Below, in pieces: positions 16,027 to 23,977 of a DNA stretch of 64,000 bases (the stretch's first letter is position 1; each line of letters starts with the position of its first letter). The stretch is taken from assembly GCA_035715725.1 (NCBI GenBank), contig DASTKT010000162.1, positions 1 to 64,000 of the forward strand. The letters are read 5' to 3'. A program made the translations under genes and the position numbers. This DNA is from JADGGV01 sp035715725. Its GTDB lineage: Bacteria > Gemmatimonadota > Gemmatimonadetes > Longimicrobiales > RSA9. Below the pieces are notes generated by a model. It was not told the origin of the DNA and ran no database searches. It saw only the letters and a list, made by a program, of their open reading frames with translations.

Positions 16027-17153
16027 TCCGGAGCCGCCTCCTCGCGGGCACGTCCGGCGCGCCGGACCGCCAGCTCGCGGTAGAGTGCCTCGTATTCCTG
16101 GACCATCCGCGCGGGCGTGAACCGCTCCAGCGCCCGGGCCTGGCCGGCCGCCGCGAGCGCGCGGCGCCGCGGCTCGTCCGCCAGCAGCGAGCGGACCGCC
16201 GCCGCCAGCGCCGCCGCATCGCCCGGCGGGTAGAAGAGCGCGCAGCCATCCCACAGCTCCCGGAACGTCGGGATGTCGCTCGCCACCAGCGCGCAGCCGG
16301 CGAGCGCCGCCTCCAGCGGCGCCAGCCCGAAGGGCTCGTACCGCGACGTCGCCGCGTACACGGCGGCGCCGCCCAGGAGCCGGCCGATCGCCTCGCCGCT
16401 CAGTCGGCCGGCCCAGCGCGGCCCCGGCCCATCCGCCGGGAAGTCGCGGCCGCCACCCGGATGGCGCACCTCCCCCGCCACGACGACCTCCGCCACCCTC
16501 GCGAGCCGCGGCGCCGCCGCGGCCAGGTCCCCGAAGCCTTTCGCCTCGTCCCAGAGCCGCCCTACCGCCACGACCCGCGCCGGCCGTCCCCCCACGGGCC
16601 GGAGAAAGCCACCGGCGCTGCGCGCGTTGTGCACCACGCGCACGCCGGCCACGCCGTACAGCTCCTCCACCCGCTGCGCCATCCAGCCGCTCGGCGCGAC
16701 CCGCGCGTCCGCGCCCGCCAGCCCCGCCGCCACCCACGACCGATACCGGCCGAACCAGGCGTCCTCCGGCGGCGCCCCCGCCTTGACCACGTGCCACCAG
16801 CTCACGACGTCGCTGTGCGCCACCACCAGCTTCGGCGCACCCAGATCGCAGGCGCCGTAGACGAATTGGTTCAGATGGATCGCGTCCGCTGCCGCGCGCG
16901 CCGCCAGCTCCGCCAGCGCCGCGGCGGAACGGCCAACGCCCGGCTCCGGCTCCGGCATCCACTCCAGCGGAAAATCGAGCGAGACGAATTCGACGTCCGG
17001 ATGCGCGGCCGCCCACGCCTGCTGCACCGGCGTCGGCGGCCCGCCCAGCGCCGCCAGCACCACCTCGTGACCCCGCCCCCGCAGCGCCCCCACCAGCTCC
17101 TCGGTATAGCTCCAGACCCCGCCGATGACGTCCGTCGTGACCAGGAGCCGCAT
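16023..17153 (-). CDS. Family-4 glycosyltransferase
   Basis: The 376-residue GT4-type enzyme starts MRLLVTTDVIGGVWSYTEELVGALRGRGHEVVLAALGG, with the G-G-V of starch-synthase/GT4 N-domains. It has VAVGRLWDEAKGFGDLAAA and the E-x7-E nucleotide-sugar motif as SRYEPFGLAPLEAALAGCALVASDIPTFRELWDG. It likely transfers a hexose from an NDP-sugar. The C-terminal MVQEYEALYRELAV is the usual closing helix. It lies 28 bp downstream of the epimerase gene and overlaps the next transferase by ATGA, so one transcript is expected. Confidence 0.9.
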   Translation of the reverse strand: MRLLVTTDVIGGVWSYTEELVGALRGRGHEVVLAALGGPPTPVQQAWAAAHPDVEFVSLDFPLEWMPEPEPGVGRSAAALAELAARAAADAIHLNQFVYGACDLGAPKLVVAHSDVVSWWHVVKAGAPPEDAWFGRYRSWVAAGLAGADARVAPSGWMAQRVEELYGVAGVRVVHNARSAGGFLRPVGGRPARVVAVGRLWDEAKGFGDLAAAAPRLARVAEVVVAGEVRHPGGGRDFPADGPGPRWAGRLSGEAIGRLLGGAAVYAATSRYEPFGLAPLEAALAGCALVASDIPTFRELWDGCALFYPPGDAAALAAAVRSLLADEPRRRALAAAGQARALERFTPARMVQEYEALYRELAVRRAGRAREEAAPE

Positions 17154-17181
17154 GGCCGGCGCCCGCGGACCGCGGCCCCGC

Positions 17182-18255
17182 TCAGGCGGTGAGCGGCTCG
17201 GCCGCCCCGCCGACCCCCGCCGGGAGCCGCAGCGACGGATTCCCCCGCACCCACTCCGCCAGCCGGCGCACCCCCTCCTCCTTCGACACCCGAGGGCTCC
17301 AGTCCAGCTCGCGCATGATCCGCGTGATGTCCGTGACGTACAGCCGCTGGTCCCCAGGCCGCCACCCCGCGAACCCCACCGGCACCGGCTGCCCCAGCAC
17401 CGTCTCGAGCAGCCCGATCAGCTCCAGGAGCGACGTCGCGTTCCTCGACCCGCCGCCCACGTTGTAGACGCGCCCCGGTTGCTGACGCGCCGCGGCGTTC
17501 GCCCGCACCAGCGCCTCGACCAGGTCCTCCACGTACAGGATGTCGCGCACCTGCTTGCCGTCGCCGTACAGCGTCAGCGTCCGCCCCGACAGCGCCGCGA
17601 TGATGAAGTGCGCCACCCACCCCTGGTCCTCCGTGCCGAACTGCCGCGGCCCGTAGATGCAGCTCATGCGGAACACGCACGTCGGCACGCCGAAGATCCG
17701 CGCGTAGTCGCGCACGTACTGGTCCGCCGCGCCCTTCGAGCAGCCGTACGGCGAATGGAAGTCCAGCGGCTGGTCCTCCCCGATCCCGCGCCGCTCGTCC
17801 GTGAACAGATACCGCGTCCCGTTCGGCGATACGCCCACACCCTGCAGCTCGCCGTACACCTTGTTCGTCGACGTGAAGAGCACGACCGGCCGCTCGCTCT
17901 GCGCCCGTGCCGCCTCCAGCACGTTCAGCGTCCCGCCCACGTTCACCGCGAAGTCGTGCGCCGGATCGGCCACCGACGTCGTGACCGCCACCTGCGCGGC
18001 CAGATGGTACACCGAGTGCGCCCTCGAGACGACCCGCTTCACGTGCCCCGCATCCCGCACGTCCCCGACCTCCACCTGCAACCGCTTCGGGTGCCGGCTC
18101 CGCAGCCAGTGCAGGTTCTTCTCCGCTCCCGGCCGCGACAGGTCGTCGTAGACCACCACCCGCTCCCCCCGCGTCAACAGCGTATCGGCAAGATTGCTCC
18201 CGATGAACCCCGCGCCGCCCGTCACCACCACGACCTGCTCCGTCTGCCAACTCAT
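17182..18255 (-). CDS. NAD-dependent epimerase/dehydratase, CDP-paratose 2-epimerase-like
   Basis: The 357-residue SDR enzyme begins with VVVVTGGAGFIGSNLADTLL (G-x-x-G-x-x-G). The catalytic site is TSTNKVYG with SPYGCSKGAADQYVRDY (Tyr-x3-Lys). Its DLSRPGAEKNLHWLRSRHP, VYHLAAQVAVTTSVADPAHDF and MSCIYGPRQFGTEDQGWVAHFI segments are those I associate with CDP-paratose 2-epimerases (RfbE/tyvelose type). Lab confirmation of the substrate would be needed. The ATG at 18255 has GGAGAGG upstream and earlier in-frame sequence is Gly/Pro-rich noise. It is first in the 12912-18255 minus-strand run and diverges from the glycoside hydrolase gene. Confidence 0.88.
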   Translation of the reverse strand: MSWQTEQVVVVTGGAGFIGSNLADTLLTRGERVVVYDDLSRPGAEKNLHWLRSRHPKRLQVEVGDVRDAGHVKRVVSRAHSVYHLAAQVAVTTSVADPAHDFAVNVGGTLNVLEAARAQSERPVVLFTSTNKVYGELQGVGVSPNGTRYLFTDERRGIGEDQPLDFHSPYGCSKGAADQYVRDYARIFGVPTCVFRMSCIYGPRQFGTEDQGWVAHFIIAALSGRTLTLYGDGKQVRDILYVEDLVEALVRANAAARQQPGRVYNVGGGSRNATSLLELIGLLETVLGQPVPVGFAGWRPGDQRLYVTDITRIMRELDWSPRVSKEEGVRRLAEWVRGNPSLRLPAGVGGAAEPLTA

Positions 18256-18567
18256 CGGATCCTCTCCGCCGTGTCGCGCCGCCGCCGCGCCCGCCCCGCG
18301 CGGCCAACCGGACCCCCCGGGGCTCGGCCCCCTCCCGGCGCCGCGGCCTCCCTCGTTCTCGCCGGGTCGCGGGCCCGGCGGCATCAGCAAAATACTGCAA
18401 TTTTGCTCGCGCCTGCGGCTTCAAGATCCATACCATGTCCACGTCGGCCGATGCGCTGTACGGCCGGCCATTACAGCGTGATTGACATGGAACATACCTT
18501 GCGCGGCCGCGCGCCGCGCCCCTGTAAAGCACCGCTAAATTCAAATGTTTGCTGGCGGAGAAGAAGC
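18256..18567. other. 312-bp divergent intergenic region of the glycan island
   Basis: This separates the minus-strand epimerase from the plus-strand glycoside hydrolase and is locally less GC-rich around 18380-18560. It holds the palindrome at 18386-18407 and a TTGACA at 18482-18487 without a matching -10 box. I see no small gene. Confidence 0.5.
18386..18407. promoter_or_regulatory. Palindromic operator candidate
   Basis: Perfect inverted repeat AGCAAAAT-(6 bp ACTGCA)-ATTTTGCT, AT-rich in a GC-rich genome and centred between two divergent genes. This is the form expected of a dimeric regulator's binding site. No regulator gene is adjacent, so the cognate protein is unknown. Confidence 0.4.
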
Positions 18568-19452
18568 GTGATCGACGCCATCATGCTCTGGAACGAGCCG
18601 AACAACCTGTCGCACTGGGATCGGGAGCTCGACCCGGAGTGGTCCACGTTCGCGGCCATGTGCGGACTGGCGGTCGATGCGCTGCGTGCCGCGGCGCCGG
18701 CTACGCCGCTCGTGCTGGGCGGGATCAGTCCGATCGACCCGTTGTTCCTGCGGCTGCTCGCGGGCTACGGCCTGCTCGCGCGGCTGGACGTGCTCGCGGT
18801 GCACGGCTTCCCGTTCGACTGGAACCTGTGGCACGCGGAGGAATGGCCGCGGAAGCTGGCCGAGCTGCGCGCCGAGTTCGGGATGCCGGTCTGGGTCACG
18901 GAGACGGGCGTGAGCAGTTGGGCGTCGGAGGCGAACCTGCTGTGGGGGCTGCGGCGGAGCACGCCGTTGCTGAAGGCCGCCGCCGACCGGGTGTACTGGT
19001 ACACGCTCTACGACCTGGCGCCGGAGCGTGAGGCGACGACGCGGCATGGCGCGGCGGAGGGCTCCTCGTACTGGCGGCACTTCCACTTCGGGCTGTTGCG
19101 CTCGGACGGCACGCCGAAAGCGGCGTTGGAGCACTTCGACCCGGAGCTGGGGATCTGTCAATGGATCCACTTCCAGGACGAAGCGCGGCTGGAGGGGACG
19201 GTGGAGTGGCTGAAGCGCATCGGCGTGCGGCGACTGCGCAGCGGCCTGTCGTGGGCGGAGTGGCACCTGCCGGACGCGGCGCGGTGGTTCGATCGGATCG
19301 TGGAGGCGTTCGCGCCGTTCCACCTGACGCTGACGCTCTGTTTCACGCCGCCGTCGGCCGGCATCCGGCCCCACCACACGTCGCCGCCGCGGGACATCGG
19401 CGAGTTTGCGCGCTTCGCGGGCTGGGTCGCCGAGCGCTACCTGCGGGGGTGA
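18568..19452 (+). CDS. Glycoside-hydrolase-like protein (beta-xylosidase-like), apparently circularly permuted TIM barrel
   Basis: The 294-residue protein starts at a GTG with GGAG eight bases upstream, directly at IMLWNEPNNLSHWDREL. That holds the Asn-Glu-Pro acid/base motif normally found in mid-barrel. HGFPFDWNLW, VWVTETGVSSW (probable nucleophile Glu) and VYWYTLYDLAPERE follow. After GLLRSDGTPKAALEHFDP the sequence restarts with features of a barrel's beginning (WLKRIGVRRLRSGLSWAEW, FHLTLTLCFTPPSAGI, DIGEFARFAGWVAERY). It stops where a WNEPN would come next. This order suggests a circular permutation of a GH-A-clan fold. There is no signal peptide, so it is probably cytoplasmic and may act in glycan assembly. 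It is convergent with the methyltransferase, with a 13-bp gap. Confidence 0.7.
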   Translation: MIDAIMLWNEPNNLSHWDRELDPEWSTFAAMCGLAVDALRAAAPATPLVLGGISPIDPLFLRLLAGYGLLARLDVLAVHGFPFDWNLWHAEEWPRKLAELRAEFGMPVWVTETGVSSWASEANLLWGLRRSTPLLKAAADRVYWYTLYDLAPEREATTRHGAAEGSSYWRHFHFGLLRSDGTPKAALEHFDPELGICQWIHFQDEARLEGTVEWLKRIGVRRLRSGLSWAEWHLPDAARWFDRIVEAFAPFHLTLTLCFTPPSAGIRPHHTSPPRDIGEFARFAGWVAERYLRG

Positions 19453-19465
19453 GCGCCGCGGCGGC

Positions 19466-20212
19466 TCACGCCGACGGCTCGGCCGGCTCGCAGATCCACA
19501 TCTCCGTGAACGGGTGGTCCACGGTCCGCATCCCCGCCGAGCGAAGCATCGCCTCCATCCCGGCCTCGTTCGGCACCCACCAGTTCGTGGGGTCGCCGGC
19601 ATAGCGGTGCTCGACGAAGTACATGCACGGGAAGCCGGGCGCCTCGAACATCGCGCGCTCGGTGATCGGCGCATCGCCCGGCACGGCGGCGCGCTCCGGG
19701 CCGCCGCGGATCATCGACTGGAAGATCAGCCGCTTCCGGACCACGCGCACGACCTTGTCGAGCCCGAGGAGCGGATGGCGCAGGTGGTAGAAGACCCCCA
19801 TGAAGAGGACGTAGTCGAAGGCGGACGGAAGCTGGTCGAGCTCGTAGACGTCCATTCGCCGGAACTCGATGTCCAGCCCTTCGACCGCGGCCGCGAAGCG
19901 CGCCTGCTTCAGGTAGTGCTCGTCGTGGTCCACGCCCAGGACCTGCGCGCCGCGGCGCCGTAGCTGCTGCGAGTAGAAGCCCGCGTTGCAGCCGATGTCC
20001 AGTGCGCACAGCCCCGTCATGTCTTCCGGGAGGTACTGCCGCACGTGCCACCACATCTCGTCGAGGAAGTTGCCGAGCGGATGGTCCGGCGCCGTCTGCA
20101 CGCCGCCGAGGTTCAGGTTGTGAAACCACGGGCCCAGCCGCTCGACCTGCCGCTCGAGCTCCGCCGGCTCCATCCGTTGCCGCCGATCCGTTACCGCCGA
20201 CTCCGACGACAT
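19466..20212 (-). CDS. SAM-dependent methyltransferase (CmoB/TIGR04290-like)
   Basis: A 248-residue class I methyltransferase. The N-terminal PLGNFLDEMWWHVRQYLPEDMTG precedes motif I CALDIGCNAGFYSQQLRRRGA, then VLGVDHDEHYLKQARFAA, DYVLFMGVFYHLRHPLLGLDKV and a C-terminal TNWWVPNEAGMEAMLRSAG. These resemble tRNA-modifying CmoB and, more closely, a family I recall as TIGR04290 found beside glycosyltransferases and epimerases. That recollection was not checked. The ATG at 20212 has AAGGAG four bases upstream. In this setting it probably methylates a sugar or glycan acceptor rather than tRNA (inference). Confidence 0.82.
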   Translation of the reverse strand: MSSESAVTDRRQRMEPAELERQVERLGPWFHNLNLGGVQTAPDHPLGNFLDEMWWHVRQYLPEDMTGLCALDIGCNAGFYSQQLRRRGAQVLGVDHDEHYLKQARFAAAVEGLDIEFRRMDVYELDQLPSAFDYVLFMGVFYHLRHPLLGLDKVVRVVRKRLIFQSMIRGGPERAAVPGDAPITERAMFEAPGFPCMYFVEHRYAGDPTNWWVPNEAGMEAMLRSAGMRTVDHPFTEMWICEPAEPSA

Positions 20213-20302
20213 CGCTCTCCTTGGGGTCGAACTGCCTCCGGCACTGTCGCGTGAGCGGCGAGCGCGAAGGGCAAAAAACATTCCGGGGCAGGAACAAACG
20301 AA

Positions 20303-20330
20303 GGCCCCCCGCACCGCCGCGCGGGGGGCC
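20303..20330 (-). terminator. Strong hairpin terminator after the small acidic-protein gene
   Basis: A perfect 10-bp stem GGCCCCCCGC/GCGGGGGGCC with an 8-nt loop. On the minus strand it is followed by TTCGTTTGTTCC, a T-rich tract. It sits 26 bp after the stop of the 20356-20556 gene. Confidence 0.65.
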
Positions 20331-20355
20331 CACGACCATCGAATCCGCTCTGCCG

Positions 20356-20556
20356 TCACGCGCCCAGCGGCAGCGCGACCTCCTCCTCCGCCGCCTCTCG
20401 ATCCGGCTCGTACGGCGCCGGCAGCCAATCCGGCTCCGCGCCCCGCTCCGGCTCGGTCAGACCCGGCTCCTCGTACGGTTCGTGAACCGGCTCCTCGGCA
20501 GGCGCCCCAGGCGTCGGAAGCGGCTGGTCCGGTTTCGGGCCGGGTACTGTCGCCAT
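20356..20556 (-). CDS. Small acidic proline-rich protein, unknown function
   Basis: The 66-residue protein is rich in Pro, Glu and Ala, strongly acidic, and contains repeated Glu-Pro pairs (EEPVHEPYEEPGLTEPE). It has no Cys, no membrane segment and no recognised fold, so it is probably disordered. It is accepted as a gene because an AAGGAGGAG lies just upstream of the ATG and a strong terminator follows. No antisense gene accounts for it. No function can be given. Confidence 0.55.
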   Translation of the reverse strand: MATVPGPKPDQPLPTPGAPAEEPVHEPYEEPGLTEPERGAEPDWLPAPYEPDREAAEEEVALPLGA

Positions 20557-20637
20557 TGCTCTCCTCCTTGCTTCACCTGCGCGGCTCCCGCGGACGTGTG
20601 GAGCACGAGGCGTGCCAGGTTACGCCAGGAGAACGAC

Positions 20638-21252
20638 TTACCGCGATACCCACGGACTGCCGCGCACGGAGAAGCGCAGCGGCCACTCGGCCGCTCGCGT
20701 GATCCCCACCCGCGGACCCGCCACGATCCGCTCCGCCGGCAATGGTACGCCCGGGCGGATGAGCAGCGGCGCGCGGTCCAGCGGGTGCCCGTCGAGCGCG
20801 CCGGTGATGCCGAGCGCTTGCGCGAGCCGCGCCGGGCCGCGCGCCAGGTCGCGGTCGGCGAGCGGGCGGCGCTCCCCGGCGCGCGCCTCCGCCGCGCGCC
20901 GCCGCCTCATGACGTCCAGGCCCTCCAGCGGCTCCAGCGCGCGGATCAGCACGGCGGCGGGATACCCTTCCTCCCCGGTCACCGCGTTGAGGCACCAGTG
21001 CAGGCCGTAGATCCTGTAGACGTAAGCGACGCCGGGACCACCGAACATCGTGGCGTTGCGGGCGGTGCGCCCGATCCGCTCCGCGGCGTGGGAGGCGGGG
21101 TCATGCGGGCCGACGTAGGCCTCCACCTCGACAATGCGGCCCACGGTGAGCGAGCCGTCGACGGTGGAGACGAGGTCCGCGCCGAGGAGGTCGGGAGCGA
21201 CCTCCTCGGCGGGACGCAGGTAGAACTCCGGCGGGAAGGCGCCCCGCCTCAC
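20638..21252 (-). CDS. DNA-3-methyladenine glycosylase (AAG/MPG family)
   Basis: The 204-residue protein has the AAG fold markers: FYLRPAEEVAPDLLGADLVS, then IVEVEAYVGPHDPASHAAERIGRTARNATMFGGPGVAYVYRIYGLHWCLNAVTG with the catalytic Glu in EVEAY and the Tyr-rich base-binding pocket. These are followed by VLIRALEPLEG, GPARLAQALGIT and GPRVGI. It excises alkylated purines such as 3-methyladenine and hypoxanthine. The GTG start at 21252 overlaps the stop of the NYN-domain gene as GTGA. This ties a base-excision enzyme to a putative RNA-processing protein in one transcript. Confidence 0.95.
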   Translation of the reverse strand: MRRGAFPPEFYLRPAEEVAPDLLGADLVSTVDGSLTVGRIVEVEAYVGPHDPASHAAERIGRTARNATMFGGPGVAYVYRIYGLHWCLNAVTGEEGYPAAVLIRALEPLEGLDVMRRRRAAEARAGERRPLADRDLARGPARLAQALGITGALDGHPLDRAPLLIRPGVPLPAERIVAGPRVGITRAAEWPLRFSVRGSPWVSR

Positions 21253-23756
21253 TCGGTCGGCGTGCCGGCGCGACGGCCGCGCCCGCCGCGGCGGCCGCCA
21301 CGGCGGCCGCGGCCACGCGGGCGGCCTTCCTCCGTACCGGCGGCGGGAGCCGCGCCCGCGCCGTTCCCGGACTCCGCGGCGCTGCTGCGCTGTGCGTAGT
21401 CCGCCGCCCAGGCGTCGAGGATCGTGCCGGCGCGCCGGCCGCCGACGAGGTCGCGCACCTTGTTCGGCTCGTGCTGCAGCGTCGTGAACACGCTGCCGGC
21501 GCCGAGCGCGTCCACGAGCGATTCGGCCGTCTTCTGGCCGACGCCCTTGTAGCGACCGACGAGGTACTGGATCACCGGCTCCCGCTCGGTGGGCAGACCG
21601 AGTGCCTCCGCGAAATCGCGGGTGCCGCCCGCGGCGGGGACGGCGACCGGCGCGGCCCGCCCGCGGCCGCGCGCCCGGGCCGCTCGCGGCGCGGGAACCG
21701 GCGCGGCCTCGGCGGCCATCGGCTGGACCTCGGCCTCCGGCTCGGGCCGGATCTCCGGCTCGGGCGCGGGCTCGACCACCTCCGCCGGCGCTTCCGTGGG
21801 AGCCGCCTCGGCCGCCGCTCCCTCGCCGCCGCGCTTGCGGCCGCGACCCCGGCCGCCCCGTCGGCCACGACGGCCGGCCTCCTCGGCCGGCGGCGCGGCC
21901 TCCACCCGCTCCGGCTGCACGGCCGCCTCGGCGGCCGCCGGCTCGGGCGCTCCGGCTTCCGGGGCGCGCGCCGCCGGCGCCGGCGGCGCCGGCGCGCCAC
22001 CGAGCACCTGCCCCGGGAGGAGCGGCGGCGGGCCGCCGACCGCACGCCCGCCGCGGGCGCCGCCGCGCATGCCGAGCCGCGCGGGATGACGAACCGGTGC
22101 CGCGGCCGGCGCCGCCGCAGGCGGCACGGCCGCCGCGGGAGCCGCGGCGCGCGCCTCGGGCGGAGCTGGGGCCGCCTCGGCGGCGGCCGGCGCCGGCTCG
22201 GGGCGCCGCTCCGGCACGACCCGCTCGGCCGCCACCGGAGCCGGAGCCGGAGCCGGCAGCTCCACCACGACCTCCTGCGGTGCCTCGGCCGGCCGGCCGC
22301 GCTCGGCGCGGGCGCCGCGCTCGGGCCGCTCCGCGCGACGCGGGGCCTCGGCCCGCTCGCGCGCCGGCGGCGCTTCCTCGCGGAAGCCACCGCCCAGCTC
22401 GACCTCGTAGCTGCCGTTCTCGGCCTTGTGCAGGTTCACCACCTCGGCGTCGTGCGCCTGCCGCAGGAACCGGCTGAACTTCGCGAAGCCGAGCGACGAC
22501 TCGTCCCAGTCCGGCTCCAGCTCGAGCATCCGGCGCTTCACATCGGAGTCGCGGACGCGCTCGCCGCCGCCGCCGGCCACGTCCTTGACGGCCCGGCGAA
22601 GCAGGGCGTACGCCGCCCGCAGCGCGCCACGGCCGTCGCCGGAAACCTCGGCGGGGCCGGCCTCGCGCGCCGGCTCGGGCGCGCGCTCCGCGGGCACCTC
22701 GGCCAGACGCTCCGCCGGCACCTCGCGAGCCCGCGCCGCGCGCTCGAAGCGGGGCGCCGCCTCGCGCGGCCGCTCCGCCTCCTCCTCCCGGACCGGCTCC
22801 TCGCGCGGGCGCTCCTCGCGCGCCGCGCGCGGCGCCTCCGGCACGGGCGCGGCCTCGACCGGCCGCTCCTCGCGACGGCCGCGGCGGCCCCGCTCGCGGC
22901 GCGGCTCGCGGGCCTCGCGCGGCTCCCGCACCTCCGGCGCCGCCGCTGCGGCCTCGGGCAGCCCGACCTCGAACTGCCCGTTCTCCATCTTGCGCAGCGA
23001 GAGCAGCCCGCGGTCGGCGGCCTCGTGCACGAACTTGTTGAACTTGCCGAAGCCCAGCGCCGATTCGTCGAAGCTCGGATCGAGCTCGAGCATGACCTGC
23101 TTCAGGCGGTCGGAGCGCATGACGTCGCCTTCGTCGGCCATCTGCCGCACGGCGACCTCGACGAGCTCCCATGGGTCGTGGCGCACGGTCGGCGTCTCGT
23201 CGCCGGCCCGCGTCAGCCCCGTCAGCGCGGAGTAGGAGTAGTACTCGTCGCAGTTCTGCACGAGCAGGTCGGACGTCGACTCACGGATCCCGACGCCGAT
23301 CACGTACTTGCCGTACTCCTTCAGCTTCAGGACGAGGCTGCTGAAGTCGGAGTCCCCGGAGAGCAGGATGAACGTGCCGATCTCCGGGCGGGTGAAGACG
23401 AGCTCGAGCGCATCGATCGCCAACCGGATGTCGGTGGCGTTCTTCTTCGAGCTGCCGTAGGCCGGCGCGAAGATCAGATCGACGGAGTTCTCACTCAGCG
23501 GAACGATGTACTGGGGGTACCGGCGCCAGTCCGCGTAGGCCCGCTGGACGGCTACCTTGCCCTTGATGATCGCGCTGTTGAGGAGGTTCTTGAGCTCTTT
23601 GGTGAGGTCGCTGCGGATCCCCATCGTGACGTTGTCGAAGTCGATGAGGAGGGCGGCGTGGGGGGCCAGCGGGCCGCTGTACCCCGGCGATGTCGTGCGC
23701 ACCATGGGCGCACGGGCGAACTGTGCGGACATTTCCTCTTGCAGTGATTGTTCCAT
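21249..23756 (-). CDS. NYN-domain protein with two OST-HTH/LOTUS domains, HhH motif and RGG-like tail
   Basis: The 835-residue protein has an N-terminal NYN (PIN-like) domain, residues about 33-170, with LLIDFDNVTMG (Asp39, Asp41), NATDIRLAIDAL (Asp109) and LLSGDSDFSSLV (Asp135, Asp137). These are the expected metal-binding acids of a ribonuclease. Two OST-HTH/LOTUS domains follow, at about 195-266 (MLELDPSFDESALGFGKFNKFV) and about 385-470 (MLELEPDWDESSLGFAKFSRFL), separated by long Arg/Glu/Pro/Ala-rich linkers. A helix-hairpin-helix (LVGRYKGVGQKTAESLVDALG) sits near residue 760. The end is Arg-Gly-rich (RGRGRRGGRRGGRGRR). The overall layout recalls MARF1/LabA-like proteins. It is probably an RNA-binding nuclease in the cytoplasm. 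The first ATG is used; Met9 is an alternative. Confidence 0.85.
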   Translation of the reverse strand: MEQSLQEEMSAQFARAPMVRTTSPGYSGPLAPHAALLIDFDNVTMGIRSDLTKELKNLLNSAIIKGKVAVQRAYADWRRYPQYIVPLSENSVDLIFAPAYGSSKKNATDIRLAIDALELVFTRPEIGTFILLSGDSDFSSLVLKLKEYGKYVIGVGIRESTSDLLVQNCDEYYSYSALTGLTRAGDETPTVRHDPWELVEVAVRQMADEGDVMRSDRLKQVMLELDPSFDESALGFGKFNKFVHEAADRGLLSLRKMENGQFEVGLPEAAAAAPEVREPREAREPRRERGRRGRREERPVEAAPVPEAPRAAREERPREEPVREEEAERPREAAPRFERAARAREVPAERLAEVPAERAPEPAREAGPAEVSGDGRGALRAAYALLRRAVKDVAGGGGERVRDSDVKRRMLELEPDWDESSLGFAKFSRFLRQAHDAEVVNLHKAENGSYEVELGGGFREEAPPARERAEAPRRAERPERGARAERGRPAEAPQEVVVELPAPAPAPVAAERVVPERRPEPAPAAAEAAPAPPEARAAAPAAAVPPAAAPAAAPVRHPARLGMRGGARGGRAVGGPPPLLPGQVLGGAPAPPAPAARAPEAGAPEPAAAEAAVQPERVEAAPPAEEAGRRGRRGGRGRGRKRGGEGAAAEAAPTEAPAEVVEPAPEPEIRPEPEAEVQPMAAEAAPVPAPRAARARGRGRAAPVAVPAAGGTRDFAEALGLPTEREPVIQYLVGRYKGVGQKTAESLVDALGAGSVFTTLQHEPNKVRDLVGGRRAGTILDAWAADYAQRSSAAESGNGAGAAPAAGTEEGRPRGRGRRGGRRGGRGRRAGTPTE

Positions 23757-23912
23757 TCAGGGCAGGACCCCTTCCCATCGGCGCGGCCGGCCCGTAGGTC
23801 CGGCCGCGGGATTGGTCGAAGGAGCCCCGCCGCCAATGCCGCGCTCCGCGCGGCGTGGGGCGGCGCAGAGCGCCGCCGTCTCCCGGTCAGCGGCGCGCGC
23901 TGCGCGCCAATC

Positions 23913-23936
23913 GCGGCCCCGCTCGGCCGGGGCCGC
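23913..23936 (-). terminator. Hairpin after the second acyl-CoA ligase gene
   Basis: The 9-bp stem GCGGCCCCG/CGGGGCCGC with a 6-nt loop lies in the 221-bp gap between the ligase stop (23978) and the NYN gene start. No T-run. Nothing else is evident in this gap. Confidence 0.4.
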
Positions 23937-23977
23937 GTGCTGCTGCCGATGCGCGATCGCGCGAAAGCGCGCGCCGC

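Noticed and set aside
18482..18487. TTGACA as a promoter for the glycoside hydrolase
   Set aside because: No acceptable -10 element at 16-18 bp; the next bases are GC-only.
19466..20212. Calling the methyltransferase CmoB (tRNA cmo5U)
   Set aside because: Similarity is partial, cmoA is absent, and the neighbours are glycan enzymes.
21249..23756. Treating Arg/Pro/Ala-rich tracts of the NYN protein as a frameshift
   Set aside because: The second LOTUS and the HhH motif resume in the same frame, so the linkers are genuine.
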